Position numbers and translations under genes: made by a program. Below the pieces are notes generated by a model. It was not told the origin of the DNA. It did no database searches and saw only the letters and a program-made list of their open reading frames with translations. From Phycisphaerales bacterium UBA2402 (GTDB lineage: Bacteria > Planctomycetota > Phycisphaerae > Phycisphaerales > UBA1924), in contig DDSA01000216.1 of NCBI GenBank assembly GCA_002343715.1, positions 1-40,550 on the forward strand: a DNA stretch of 40,550 bases, in the 5' to 3' direction. Shown here one piece after another: positions 9,231 through 17,422 of the stretch. How positions within the stretch are numbered: the stretch's first letter is position 1; every line of letters begins with the position of its first letter.

Positions 9231-9280
9231 GGTGTGGTCCGAGGGGCGTGTACCGGGTGGTGTGCTGGGTGTGTGATGAA

Positions 9281-9643
9281 TCAGAACTGGAGGCCGGCCT
9301 TGCGGGCCGCATCGGCCAGGGCCTTCACGCGACCGTGGAACTTGAAGCCGCCGCGGTCAAAGACAACGGCGGTGATGCCCTTGGCCTTGGCCTTCTCGGC
9401 GAGCGATTCGCCGACCTTCGCGGCGGCGGCCGCGTTGCCGGTCTTGGCAAGCCCCAATCCCTTGGTCGCCGTAGAGGCGGCGACCAGGGTGGTGCCCTCC
9501 AGATCGTTGATGATCTGGGCGTACATGTGGTTGAGAGACTTATAAATCGCCAGCCGCGGGCGGGTTCCCGTTCCGGAGATGCGCTTGCGGATGCCGATGC
9601 GTCGGCGGTCGCGGCGGGTGGCTTTTCCTACATTCTTGTCCAT
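9281..9643 (-). CDS. rplR: 50S ribosomal protein L18
   Basis: A 120-residue L18, which binds 5S rRNA in the central protuberance. Motifs include [40 protein letters not shown] and the C-terminal [21 protein letters not shown]. The frame is open upstream to 9688, but ATG 9643 ([10 protein letters not shown]) gives the normal family length and is chosen. Read this way it ends 41 nt short of rplF; a longer start would overlap rplF by a few bases. Confidence 0.96.
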   Translation of the reverse strand: MDKNVGKATRRDRRRIGIRKRISGTGTRPRLAIYKSLNHMYAQIINDLEGTTLVAASTATKGLGLAKTGNAAAAAKVGESLAEKAKAKGITAVVFDRGGFKFHGRVKALADAARKAGLQF

Positions 9644-9684
9644 GACTGTGTCTCGCTTGCTGTGCGGGCCTCGCCCGCCGTGAA

Positions 9685-10239
9685 TCACGCGCCGAACTGC
9701 TTGCCCTGCTTGCGCTTGATGACTTCCTCAACGTATTTGACACCCTTGCCGTTGTAGGGCTCAGGCTTGCGGTGAGAGCGCATCGCCGCGGCGAACTGGC
9801 CAACGGTCTGCTTGTCCGGCCCGCTCACGCTGACGATCTGCTTGTCCACCTTGACGGTCAGGCCCGTCGGGATGGGCATCAGGATGGCGTTGGCGAAGCC
9901 CAAGGTCATCTTCAGGTCCTTGCCGGCGAGGGCCGCCGTCCAACCGACACCGACCACTTCCAGTTTCTTCTCGTACCCGTTGGTCACGCCCTGGATCATG
10001 TTCCTGATGTGAGCGCGGGTTGTGCCCCAGTGAGCGTTGGCCTGCTTGTCCTGGGCGGAGTACCCGTCGGCCAGTGTTACTGCCACACTGCGGTCTGCTT
10101 CGGTCCATGTGACCCGGACGTGCTGCGGAACCATGAGCGAGAGTTTGCCTTTGGCCCCCTCGATGTTGACGGCGCCATCCTTGACGGCGACCTTGACGCC
10201 GGCGGGGACGGTGAGGGTTTTTTTCCCGATGCGTGACAT
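9685..10239 (-). CDS. rplF: 50S ribosomal protein L6
   Basis: A 184-residue L6 of normal length, located near the factor-binding stalk base. It begins [17 protein letters not shown] and ends with [24 protein letters not shown], both strongly conserved. ATG 10239 is preceded by AAGGAG at ten bases. It sits between rpsH and rplR as in the spc operon. Confidence 0.97.
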   Translation of the reverse strand: MSRIGKKTLTVPAGVKVAVKDGAVNIEGAKGKLSLMVPQHVRVTWTEADRSVAVTLADGYSAQDKQANAHWGTTRAHIRNMIQGVTNGYEKKLEVVGVGWTAALAGKDLKMTLGFANAILMPIPTGLTVKVDKQIVSVSGPDKQTVGQFAAAMRSHRKPEPYNGKGVKYVEEVIKRKQGKQFGA

Positions 10240-10324
10240 ACGTCGTGTTCTCCTTCGCGTGCGGCTCTCGGGTGCTGTTGTCCCGGCTTCCGCGAGTGTG
10301 TATCCGAGGGTTTGGGGGTGGTGT

Positions 10325-10723
10325 TTACTGGATGGTGCAGAGCAGTTCGCCGCCGACGCGCTCTTGCCGCGCCTTGCGATCCGACAGGACGCCCTTGGGA
10401 GTGCTCACGATGCAGATACCCAGGCCCTGGATGGGACGGGGAAGATCGTCGACGCCCCGGTAGACTCGCCGGCCGGGCTTGCTCTCGCGATGCAACTGGT
10501 GGAGAGCGCACTCGCCTGTCTGGCTGTACTTGACGCGGATGTTGATGCTCCCGCCGCGGCCGTCCTCGGCGATATCGAAGCCCTCGATGTAGCCCTCATC
10601 GCGCAGGACGGCGGCGATGCCGCGGCAGACTTTGCTGTTAACGCAAGTCACCGTCTTCGCCTTGTTCCGCACGCCGTTGCGGATCCGCGTGAGCATGTCC
10701 GAGATTGGGTCGCCGATGGCCAT
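10325..10723 (-). CDS. rpsH: 30S ribosomal protein S8
   Basis: A 132-residue S8, a primary 16S rRNA binder; in E. coli it also represses the spc operon post-transcriptionally. It starts MAIGDPISDMLTRIRNG and ends with the conserved GLGICIVSTPKGVLSDRKAR segment. ATG 10723 is preceded by GAGGA at six bases. Order rpsN-rpsH-rplF is standard. An S8-binding regulatory site was not identified here. Confidence 0.97.
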   Translation of the reverse strand: MAIGDPISDMLTRIRNGVRNKAKTVTCVNSKVCRGIAAVLRDEGYIEGFDIAEDGRGGSINIRVKYSQTGECALHQLHRESKPGRRVYRGVDDLPRPIQGLGICIVSTPKGVLSDRKARQERVGGELLCTIQ

Positions 10724-10804
10724 CTGTGGTCCTCGTGTCTAATGAATGTGCCGCCATGAAAGGCGCGTGTTCGGTGTGCCGTTAGGGGAGAAACTCGGGG
10801 TGAA

Positions 10805-10990
10805 CTACCAACTCGCCTTGCGCATGCCCGGGATCTTGCCTTCGAGCGCGAGTTTCCGCAGCATGATGCGGCTGATTCGGAACTTGCGGTACACGCCGCG
10901 GGGGCGGCCTGTCAGTTGGCATCGCCGCACGATGCGGCTGCTGAACTTCGGCTTGCGGTTGCTCTTGGCTGTCTGGGCTTTGGTGGCCAT
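10805..10990 (-). CDS. rpsN: 30S ribosomal protein S14, short form without zinc cysteines
   Basis: A 61-residue S14. The C-terminal part ([20 protein letters not shown], then [13 protein letters not shown]) is clearly S14. The length equals the short zinc-binding type, yet the two CxxC pairs of that type are missing: only one Cys (in RRCQLTG) remains, as in the longer zinc-free E. coli form. It is therefore a short, zinc-free version. GAGGAA precedes ATG 10990. It sits between rplE and rpsH as usual. Confidence 0.95.
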   Translation of the reverse strand: MATKAQTAKSNRKPKFSSRIVRRCQLTGRPRGVYRKFRISRIMLRKLALEGKIPGMRKASW

Positions 10991-11017
10991 CGCGGGTTCC
11001 TCGCGGGTGAGTCTGGG

Positions 11018-11743
11018 TTACTTCTGATCGGGCTTGCGGAAAGGCATCCCGAGTTGTTCGAGCACGAACTTGCTGAGTTTGGGGTTGGAGTTGCGGAAGC
11101 AGACGTTGATGTTCATGCCGTGGGTAAACTGGGCCTCGGCCATGTTGATCTCGGGGAAGACACCCTGCTCGGTCAGCCCCATGGCGTAGTTGCCCTGCTT
11201 GTCGAAGGCCTTGTCGGGCAGACCCCGGAAGTCCTTGATGCGGGGCGTGGCGAGGTTGATGAGCCGGTCGAGGAAGTGCCACATGCGGTCGCGCCGCATC
11301 GTGACCATCGCGGCCGTCTCCAGGCCTTCGCGCACCTTGAAGTTCGACACGCTCTTCTTGGCCTTGAGTACCACGGGCTTCTGTCCCGTCACCTTGTTGA
11401 TGGTGTCGAGCACCTGGCCGCGCACGTGCGGAGGAATCTTGGCCCCCTCCAGGTGACGACCCATGTTGACGTTCACCACGATCTTGTCGATTCGGGGCTG
11501 CGCCATCGGGTTCTTGAGTCCGAACTGCTCGCCGAGTTTGGCCCTCACGCTCTGGTCGTACTGGACCTGCAGGCGGGGCGGAACGCGGGGACCGGAATCC
11601 GCCTCGGCCGCCTCGTGCTGGACCGGACTCTTCTTCGCGCCGCCGGGGCCGCCGCGCTTGGCGTCCTTGCCGCCTTCCTTCGCGGGGCCTTTGCCCTCGG
11701 GCTTGCCGCCCTTCTGCTGCTTGTTCTGGTCTTCTTTGGACAT
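11018..11743 (-). CDS. rplE: 50S ribosomal protein L5 with basic N-terminal extension
   Basis: A 241-residue L5, a 5S rRNA-binding protein of the central protuberance. The core begins near PRLQVQYDQSVRAKLGEQF and includes MAQPRIDKIVVNVNMG and the conserved MTMRRDRMWHFLDRLINLATPRIKDFRG. About 55 residues precede it, rich in Lys, Gly and Glu and without predicted fold; typical L5 is about 180 residues. AAAGG lies upstream of ATG 11743, so the extension appears to be translated. The gene lies between rplX and rpsN. Confidence 0.96.
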   Translation of the reverse strand: MSKEDQNKQQKGGKPEGKGPAKEGGKDAKRGGPGGAKKSPVQHEAAEADSGPRVPPRLQVQYDQSVRAKLGEQFGLKNPMAQPRIDKIVVNVNMGRHLEGAKIPPHVRGQVLDTINKVTGQKPVVLKAKKSVSNFKVREGLETAAMVTMRRDRMWHFLDRLINLATPRIKDFRGLPDKAFDKQGNYAMGLTEQGVFPEINMAEAQFTHGMNINVCFRNSNPKLSKFVLEQLGMPFRKPDQK

Positions 11744-11778
11744 GGTGTGCCTTTACTGGCGTGGGTGGGTGGCGGGGG

Positions 11779-12126
11779 TTACTTCTTCGAACGGGGCCCG
11801 TGAACGACTCCCAGGACCTTCAGGTCCTTGCCGCCCTTGCGGGCGATGCGGACCTTGCTGCCGTCGGGTTCGATGCGGAAGCCGACGCGGACGGGCTTGC
11901 CGTCGACCACAGGGCTGACCTTGCTCATGGGGACTGGGGCTTCCTTCGTGATGATGGAGCCCTGCGGGTTCAGACGGTTGGGTCGAACATGCTTTGTACG
12001 CAGGTTCAGGCCCTTGATGATGACGGCGTTGGTCTTGGTGATAACGCGGATGACTTCGCCCACAGCGCCCTTCTGAGCGCCCGAGCGGATCATGACGGTA
12101 TCACCTTTGCGAACGTGTGCTGGCAT
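11779..12126 (-). CDS. rplX: 50S ribosomal protein L24
   Basis: A 115-residue L24, an assembly initiator of the large subunit. The KOW motif is visible (VRKGDTVMIRSGAQKGAVGEV), followed by GLNLRTKHVRPN and the PVDGKP-like VVDGKPVRVGFR segment. Length is normal. The Shine-Dalgarno sequence is weak. Position between rplN and rplE is standard. Confidence 0.96.
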   Translation of the reverse strand: MPAHVRKGDTVMIRSGAQKGAVGEVIRVITKTNAVIIKGLNLRTKHVRPNRLNPQGSIITKEAPVPMSKVSPVVDGKPVRVGFRIEPDGSKVRIARKGGKDLKVLGVVHGPRSKK

Positions 12127-12209
12127 GTGCGAGTCCCAAACCGATGGAGCGTTGAATCGAAATTCCGATCGTCGAAACGTGTTGCCCGACGCCTTGTACC
12201 TCAGCGGCC

Positions 12210-12596
12210 CTAGATCACTTCCGAAGCGAGTGAAACAATTTTCATGTAGTTCTTGTCGCGTAGTTCACGGGCGACTGGCCCGAAGATGCGTGTGCCCTTG
12301 GGGTTGCCGTCGTCCTGGATGAGGACCACGGCGTTGCTGTCGAACTTGACATAACTCCCGTCGGCACGCCTGGTGGCCTTGGTGGTGCGTACCACGACGG
12401 CCTTGTGCTTGTCGCCGGGCTTGACGTCGGCCCCGGCGAGGGCACGCTTGATCGACACGAAGACACGGTCGCCGACGTTCGCCACGCGGCGGGTGAACCT
12501 GCCCGTGCCGGTCGAGCCGCCGTAGACGCGGATGACATAGGCGATCTTCGCCCCCGAGTTGTCCGCGACTTCGCAGCGTGTTTCTTGTTGCAGCAT
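12210..12596 (-). CDS. rplN: 50S ribosomal protein L14
   Basis: A 128-residue L14, located at the subunit interface. Motifs are the start [33 protein letters not shown] and [20 protein letters not shown] near the end. ATG 12596 has CGGAG six bases upstream. It lies between rpsQ and rplX. Confidence 0.97.
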   Translation of the reverse strand: MLQQETRCEVADNSGAKIAYVIRVYGGSTGTGRFTRRVANVGDRVFVSIKRALAGADVKPGDKHKAVVVRTTKATRRADGSYVKFDSNAVVLIQDDGNPKGTRIFGPVARELRDKNYMKIVSLASEVI

Positions 12597-12653
12597 GGTC
12601 TACTCCGATCTCTGACTGTCGGCCGCGTCGGATGGCGACGGGCCGCAGGAACG

Positions 12654-12986
12654 TTACTGGCCGATCTCCTTCGCCGACTTCACCGCGGTTGCCTGCTCGT
12701 TGCGGCGCTCCACGACCTTCACCAATGTCCACCGCTTGGAACGGCTGAGCGGCCGGCAGGGCGCGACCTCGACAACGTCGCCAAGACGGGATTCGTTCTT
12801 CTCGTCGTGGACATGCAGGATCGTCCGTTGACGCACGAACTTGCCGTACTTGGGGTGCTGGGTCAGGTAGTTGACGACGACTCGGCGCGTCTGCGGACGA
12901 CCGTCGGACTCCACGACCCCGGTGCGGGTGCCGCTGAGGCCGCCGGCCACCTTGACCGCTTTCTTCTTCTTGACTTTCACTGCCAT
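12654..12986 (-). CDS. rpsQ: 30S ribosomal protein S17
   Basis: A 110-residue S17, a primary 16S rRNA binder. Family features are TRTGVVESDGRPQTRRVVVN, YGKFVRQRTILHVHDEKNES and the LGDVVEVAPCRPLSRSKRW segment. The frame runs on upstream to 13118, but ATG 12986 with GAGGA before it gives MAVKVKKKK and is the sensible start. It has a lysine-rich N-terminal addition and a longer C-terminus than the usual 85-residue protein. It follows rpmC. Confidence 0.95.
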   Translation of the reverse strand: MAVKVKKKKAVKVAGGLSGTRTGVVESDGRPQTRRVVVNYLTQHPKYGKFVRQRTILHVHDEKNESRLGDVVEVAPCRPLSRSKRWTLVKVVERRNEQATAVKSAKEIGQ

Positions 12987-13032
12987 GGGTGTGTTCCTCT
13001 TCGAGCGGATCGGGCGGGGTGGTGGGACGAAC

Positions 13033-13227
13033 TCAACGGGCGACAGCGCGGCGGCGCTGCTCGCCGAGCATGCGGGCGATGTCCTTGCGGAGTTTGCCGA
13101 ACTTGCTCGTATCTTCAACCTTCTCGGTTACTGTCTGACTCCGGAGGTCGAAGAGGTCGTTGCGCACCCGGGCCAACTCCTGCTTCAACTCGTCGTCCTT
13201 CATTTTCCGAACTTCTTCGCCGGTCAT
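13033..13227 (-). CDS. rpmC: 50S ribosomal protein L29
   Basis: A 64-residue L29, near the peptide exit tunnel. The helical-hairpin sequence EVRKMKDDELKQELARVRN and LFDLRSQTVTEKVEDTSK are typical. The frame could start at GTG 13236, but that codon overlaps the GGAG Shine-Dalgarno sequence; ATG 13227 is eight bases from GGAG and is chosen. Order rplP-rpmC-rpsQ is standard. Confidence 0.94.
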   Translation of the reverse strand: MTGEEVRKMKDDELKQELARVRNDLFDLRSQTVTEKVEDTSKFGKLRKDIARMLGEQRRRAVAR

Positions 13228-13287
13228 CGGTCGCACTCCATCATCAGTCGGCCTTCCGGGTGTCCGGGAGGCCGAGGGTTCTTCAAC

Positions 13288-13707
13288 TTACACGCGGACG
13301 CGCCGGCCGACAAAGCGGCAACGCACGGGCATCTTCATCGCGGCACGCAACAAAGCCAGCTTCGCCGTCGGCTCGGGCACGCCGGCGATCTCAAAGAGCA
13401 TCGTGCCCGGCTTCACACGGGCGGCCCAGTACTCGACCTCGGCCTTGCCGGTGCCCATTCGGGTCTCCAGCGGCTTCTTGCTGATGGGCTTGTCGGGGAA
13501 TACGCGGATGAACAGCTTCCCCTCTCGCTTCATGTAGTGCTGACTGGCGATGCGGCCGGCGTCGAGCACCTGCCCGCTGATCCAGGCACCCTCGAGCGCC
13601 TGAAGGCCGTAATCGCCGTAGGCGACGTAGTTTCCCTTCGTCGCCTTGCGGTCACGGACCCGCCGCTGCTCCTTGCGGTACTTCACTCTTTTGGGCATCA
13701 GCGCCAT
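13288..13707 (-). CDS. rplP: 50S ribosomal protein L16
   Basis: A 139-residue L16, which lines the A-site tRNA pocket. Marks include MPKRVKYRKEQRRVRDRKAT, FPDKPISKKPLETRMGTGKA and VKPGTMLFEIAGVPE. GGGAG lies eight bases before ATG 13707; a second in-frame ATG nine bases on (MPKRV) is an alternative start. Located between rpsC and rpmC. Confidence 0.97.
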   Translation of the reverse strand: MALMPKRVKYRKEQRRVRDRKATKGNYVAYGDYGLQALEGAWISGQVLDAGRIASQHYMKREGKLFIRVFPDKPISKKPLETRMGTGKAEVEYWAARVKPGTMLFEIAGVPEPTAKLALLRAAMKMPVRCRFVGRRVRV

Positions 13708-13808
13708 ACGTCGTACTCCCGAAAACCGATCCGATCAATCAATCCAACCGACATGAATCCCGCCCGCTCAACAACCTCTCAGGAGGTCGTACGGGCACTC
13801 ACCTTTCA

Positions 13809-14510
13809 TCACTTGCGGCCACGGGCCCGGGCCCGACCGCCCGCCGCGTTGGACGTGTTCTCATCCTCGGCGGTGCTGTACATTCCCTTGTAGACCCAGA
13901 CCTTGCAGCCGATGGAGCCGTACGTGGTGTAGGCCTCGGCGGTGCCGTACTCGACCTGCGCCTGCAGTGTCGAGAGGGGCAGGCTGCCCAGACGAACATC
14001 GAGCGTCCTGCTCATCTCGGCCCCGCCCAGACGGCCGCTGATCTTGATCTTCACGCCCTTGGCCCCGGCGGTCATCGCGGCGTCGCACTTCATCTTGACC
14101 ACGCGCCGGAAACTGGCCCGCTTGACGAGTTGCTCGCAGACGCTCTCGGCGATGAGTTTGGGGTCCACATCGGCGTTGCGGATCTCGATGATCGAGATGG
14201 CCACTTTGCGGCCCGTCATGTACTGGAGTTCTTCGGTCATCCGCTCGACCTCGGCGCCCTTGGGGCCGATGACCAAGCCCGGACGGGCCGTCTTGATGAC
14301 CACCTTGAGTTCCTCGCGGGTGCGCTCGATGTGCACGTCCGAGACCGCGGCGTTTGGTGGGCGGCGGTTGAGGCGCTTGTCGAGCCACTTGCGGATCTTC
14401 TCGTCTTCAACGAGGAGTTCTCCGAAAAGGGCCTTGGGCGCGTACCAGCGGCTGCGGTGCGCTTCGGTGATGCCCAGGCGGAGTCCGAATGGATGTGTCT
14501 TCTGTCCCAT
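13809..14510 (-). CDS. rpsC: 30S ribosomal protein S3
   Basis: A 233-residue S3, part of the mRNA entry channel. It begins MGQKTHPFGLRLGITEAHRS. The KH domain includes VVIKTARPGLVIGPKGAEVE, and the C-terminal domain LGGAEMSRTLDVRLGSLPLS. The frame extends to 14567, but ATG 14510 with AAAGGA upstream gives the conserved N-terminus. The C-terminal tail is basic (GGRARARGRK). It lies between rplV and rplP. Confidence 0.97.
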   Translation of the reverse strand: MGQKTHPFGLRLGITEAHRSRWYAPKALFGELLVEDEKIRKWLDKRLNRRPPNAAVSDVHIERTREELKVVIKTARPGLVIGPKGAEVERMTEELQYMTGRKVAISIIEIRNADVDPKLIAESVCEQLVKRASFRRVVKMKCDAAMTAGAKGVKIKISGRLGGAEMSRTLDVRLGSLPLSTLQAQVEYGTAEAYTTYGSIGCKVWVYKGMYSTAEDENTSNAAGGRARARGRK

Positions 14511-14535
14511 GCGTGGTCGTCCTTTGCTTCCGGCC

Positions 14536-15090
14536 TCAGCCCTTCTTCGTCCGCTCCTCGACGGCAACGGTGATGTGCGAGAACATCTTGGTGATCGGGT
14601 GCGCCCGCCCGCGGTCCTTGGGCTGGAAGCGCTTCATCCGCGTTCCGGCATCGACCCGACTGTCACAGACGTAGAGCGTGGTCTCGTCCGCGTCGGCCTG
14701 CTGGGCGTCGGCGATCGCCGCCGTCAGCGCCTTCTTGATGTTGACGGCCGCACGCTTGGGCGTGAAGCCGAGCAGGTTCAAGGCCTGATCCACGTTCTTG
14801 CCGCGGATCAGGTCGGTCACCAGTTTGGCCTTGCGCGGGCTGCCCCGGTGGCCTCGCACCTGGCTCTGGAACGTGCAGATGTCCTTGGGGAAGACACCAA
14901 GCGCCTCGGCCATTTTCGCCGCGTGAACCGCCTTGCAGCGGGGATGGTCGTTCCCCCGCATCCAGTTGCGGATGGCGCTGGCGGCGGCGTCGGCTTTGAA
15001 GCCCTTGTCCGCGATTGAATCGGCCAGTTGCTCGGGGGTGGTGGCCGCCTTCTGCATCGCCTCGGTGAGTTTTTTGCCTGAGATTTTCAC
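14536..15090 (-). CDS. rplV: 50S ribosomal protein L22 with N-terminal HTH-like domain
   Basis: A 184-residue protein whose C-terminal part (from about residue 73) is L22, which lines the exit tunnel: VRGHRGSPRKAKLVTDLIRG, NIKKALTAAIADAQ, and the tip of the tunnel beta-hairpin with KRFQPKDRGRAHPI. L22 alone is about 110 residues. The first 70 or so residues are extra and resemble a Cro/C1-type helix-turn-helix: TPEQLADSIAD, then SAIRNWMRGN, then HAAKMAEALGV. The start is GTG 15090, with GAAGGA seven bases upstream, so the extension is probably translated. No start codon with a ribosome site lies close before the L22 core. The HTH assignment is a pattern judgement; it could equally be an RNA-binding helical bundle. 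It sits between rpsS and rpsC. Confidence 0.93.
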   Translation of the reverse strand: MKISGKKLTEAMQKAATTPEQLADSIADKGFKADAAASAIRNWMRGNDHPRCKAVHAAKMAEALGVFPKDICTFQSQVRGHRGSPRKAKLVTDLIRGKNVDQALNLLGFTPKRAAVNIKKALTAAIADAQQADADETTLYVCDSRVDAGTRMKRFQPKDRGRAHPITKMFSHITVAVEERTKKG

Positions 15091-15137
15091 GGGTATTTCC
15101 TTCCGCCCCGCCGCCGGGGCCTGACTTCACCGGGCGA

Positions 15138-15437
15138 TCAGCCCTTGGCTGCGCCGGCGGCGCCCTCGATGCCTTCCTTCTTATTGGTGTGGCCGCGGAA
15201 TGTGCGGCTGATGCTGAACTCTCCGAGTTTGTGCCCGACCATGTCCTCGGTCACGAACACGGGCAGGAACTGCCTGCCGTTGTGCACGTTGAAGGTGTGG
15301 CCGACGAACTCGGGCACGATGGTGCAGCGGCGGGCCCAGGTCTTGATGGCTTCCTTCTTGCGCGTCTGATTGAGTTTCTCCACCTTGCGGTAGAGTTTCT
15401 CTTCGACGAACGGACCTTTCTTGAGGCTGCGTCCCAT
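15138..15437 (-). CDS. rpsS: 30S ribosomal protein S19
   Basis: A 99-residue S19, in the small-subunit head. It starts [40 protein letters not shown] and [11 protein letters not shown] are conserved. The usual length is 90-93; a short alanine-rich tail is added. The ribosome-binding site is weak. It lies between rplB and rplV. Confidence 0.97.
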   Translation of the reverse strand: MGRSLKKGPFVEEKLYRKVEKLNQTRKKEAIKTWARRCTIVPEFVGHTFNVHNGRQFLPVFVTEDMVGHKLGEFSISRTFRGHTNKKEGIEGAAGAAKG

Positions 15438-15506
15438 GGTGTGGTGAGTCCTGAGTGGTTTCCTGGTCTTGAACTGTGTGGTTGCCGGGTGTCCGATGCC
15501 GTGTCT

Positions 15507-16364
15507 TTAGTGCTTTTGTCCGTACCGCTTGCTCACGCGACGGCGGATGATGAGGTCTTTGCTCGCCTTGCGCGGGTTGCGGGTGTTGCCGCCCTTGGAG
15601 TGAACCCCGGTAGGACCGCACGGAGGTCGGTTGCCCTTGCTTCGGCCGCTGCCGCCGCCCAGCGGGTGGGCGTGGTGGCTTTTGGCGATGCCGCGGGTGA
15701 TGGGTCGGATTCCCATCAACCGAGAGAGGCCGGCCTTGCCGAGTTGGCGAAGGCGGTGATCGGGGTTTCCGATCTGACCCACGGTGGCTCGGCAATCGAT
15801 GGGAACGCGGCGCACCTCACCGCTGGGAAGAACGAGCGTCGCGTACTCGCCTTCCTTGTTGCTGAGTTTGGCGTACGAACCGGCGGATCGGCACATCTGG
15901 CCGCCTCCGCCCGGGAAGATCTCGACGCAATGAACATCCAGGCCTGTGGGGATGTCCCGCAGCCGCATGCAGTTGCCGACTGAAGGCTCGACCGGGCCGG
16001 TGGTCGAGGTCGAGATGACCATGCCGTCCTTGATCCCGTTGGGAGCGAGGATGTAGCGCTTCGTGCCGTCGGTGTACTTGATGAGAGCGATGTGGCACGA
16101 GCGATTGGGGTCGTATTCGATGCCGATGACGGTGCCGTCGATCCCGTCGCGGTCGCGCCGCTTGAAGTCGATGATCCGGTACATCTGCTTCACGCCGCCG
16201 CCGATGCCGCGGCTGGTGATCTTGCCGCTGTGGTTGCGCCCGCCGGTCTTCGGCTTGGGTGCGAGCAGCGACTTCTCCGGGGTCTTCTTCGTGACCTCGA
16301 CGTGCATGTTGACCGACGCGTTGCGGCGGCCGGCACTGGTCTTCTTGTAAATGCGGATGGGCAT
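15507..16364 (-). CDS. rplB: 50S ribosomal protein L2 with altered conserved loop
   Basis: A 285-residue L2, needed for subunit association and peptidyl-transferase-centre integrity. Most of the chain is typical, for example KPKTGGRNHSGKITSRGIGG, AIEYDPNR-like VIGIEYDPNRSCHIALIKY and GGQMCRSAGSYAKLSNKEGE. The normally near-invariant NPVDHPHGGGEG loop instead reads SHHAHPLGGGSG. The position of E. coli His229 is kept, but the neighbouring Asp228 and His231 equivalents are Ala and Leu. The C-terminus is otherwise basic as expected. It lies between rplW and rpsS. Confidence 0.97.
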   Translation of the reverse strand: MPIRIYKKTSAGRRNASVNMHVEVTKKTPEKSLLAPKPKTGGRNHSGKITSRGIGGGVKQMYRIIDFKRRDRDGIDGTVIGIEYDPNRSCHIALIKYTDGTKRYILAPNGIKDGMVISTSTTGPVEPSVGNCMRLRDIPTGLDVHCVEIFPGGGGQMCRSAGSYAKLSNKEGEYATLVLPSGEVRRVPIDCRATVGQIGNPDHRLRQLGKAGLSRLMGIRPITRGIAKSHHAHPLGGGSGRSKGNRPPCGPTGVHSKGGNTRNPRKASKDLIIRRRVSKRYGQKH

Positions 16365-16438
16365 GAGTTCGTTCCGTGAAGTGCTGTCAGTTGAATCGTT
16401 CTTCGGGTGCCTGTGCGATGTGGAGTGCCGTCCGATCC

Positions 16439-16726
16439 TCAGAACAGTTCGATCGAGTCATCCGCGTGGACACGGACCACGGCGGTCTTGGTGATGGCCC
16501 CGGCGGAGACACCGAAACGTGTCCGGCGACGCTTGGCCTTGCGCACCTGCGTGTTCACGCCGATGACGCGTACCTTGAAGATCGCCTGCACCGCGGCCTT
16601 GATCTGGTCCTTGCTCGCGCGGGGGTCCACGTCAAAGCAATACTGCTTGCTCTCCATCGAGCGGGTCGCTTTTTCGGACAGGCGGGGTTTGCGGAGAATG
16701 TATTCGTTGGCAACCGGGGCGCTCAT
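16439..16726 (-). CDS. rplW: 50S ribosomal protein L23
   Basis: A 95-residue L23, at the exit-tunnel rim where SRP and trigger factor dock. Visible features are ILRKPRLSEKATRSME, YCFDVDPRASKDQIKAAVQA and FKVRVIGVNTQVRKAKRRR. Length is normal. Its ATG follows the rplD stop codon with no spacing (TAA ATG), implying translational coupling. Confidence 0.96.
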   Translation of the reverse strand: MSAPVANEYILRKPRLSEKATRSMESKQYCFDVDPRASKDQIKAAVQAIFKVRVIGVNTQVRKAKRRRTRFGVSAGAITKTAVVRVHADDSIELF

Positions 16727-17422
16727 TTACTTGCCCTCCTTCACGGCCGCGCGGCCCATCGGGTTGATCTTCGCCTGCTTGCCCGTCTGAGACGATGGGC
16801 CGTTGAGCCACGCCTCCAGGTCCGCGCGGGCGATGACCAGGTAGCGGTGGTTCAGCATGTTGAAGCAGTTGAGTTGGTCGCATCGGACCAGTGTGACGTC
16901 CTCGACATTGCGGCCCGAGCGGATCGCGTTGGTCAGGTCGCCCTGCATGGAAAGGGCGACCAGGGAGGAACGGTCTGCCTTGATCGCAGCGAGAAAGTCC
17001 TCGAACGCGCGAGTCTTGGGGGCGGCGAAAGAAAGTGAATCCACCACGCGCACCTCGTTGTCAACGAGTTTGGCCAGCAGCGCGTTGCGGTTGGCCTTGC
17101 GGCGCATTTTCTTGGGCATGTCGAGGTGATAGTCCTCGCGCTCCCGCTTCTTGCTGTGCCCGTGGCCGCCGCCCTTGAAAAGGTTCACCTTGCGGTCGCC
17201 GTGACGCGCGTTGCCGGTGCCTTTCTGCTTGTAGATCTTCTTGGTCGAGCCTTCGACCTCGTGACGGTTGCGAGTCCGGGCGGAGCCTTGCCGCAGGTTC
17301 GCGTGATACATCACGTACGCCTGCTTTACGAGCGCGGCGTTGACGGTGCCGCCCAGCGCGGCCTCATCGATCTTCATCTGGGCTATCTGAGAGCCCTGCA
17401 TGTTGTAGACGGGGACATCCAT
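16727..17422 (-). CDS. rplD: 50S ribosomal protein L4
   Basis: A 231-residue L4, a tunnel-lining protein that in E. coli also represses the S10 operon. Core motifs are ANLRQGSARTRNRHEVEGST, KKIYKQKGTGNARHGD and the MPKKMRRKANRNALLAKL segment. Its ATG has a good GAGGTAA site. An unusual 373-nt gap separates it from rplC, whereas these genes are normally almost contiguous. It abuts rplW directly. Confidence 0.96.
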   Translation of the reverse strand: MDVPVYNMQGSQIAQMKIDEAALGGTVNAALVKQAYVMYHANLRQGSARTRNRHEVEGSTKKIYKQKGTGNARHGDRKVNLFKGGGHGHSKKREREDYHLDMPKKMRRKANRNALLAKLVDNEVRVVDSLSFAAPKTRAFEDFLAAIKADRSSLVALSMQGDLTNAIRSGRNVEDVTLVRCDQLNCFNMLNHRYLVIARADLEAWLNGPSSQTGKQAKINPMGRAAVKEGK

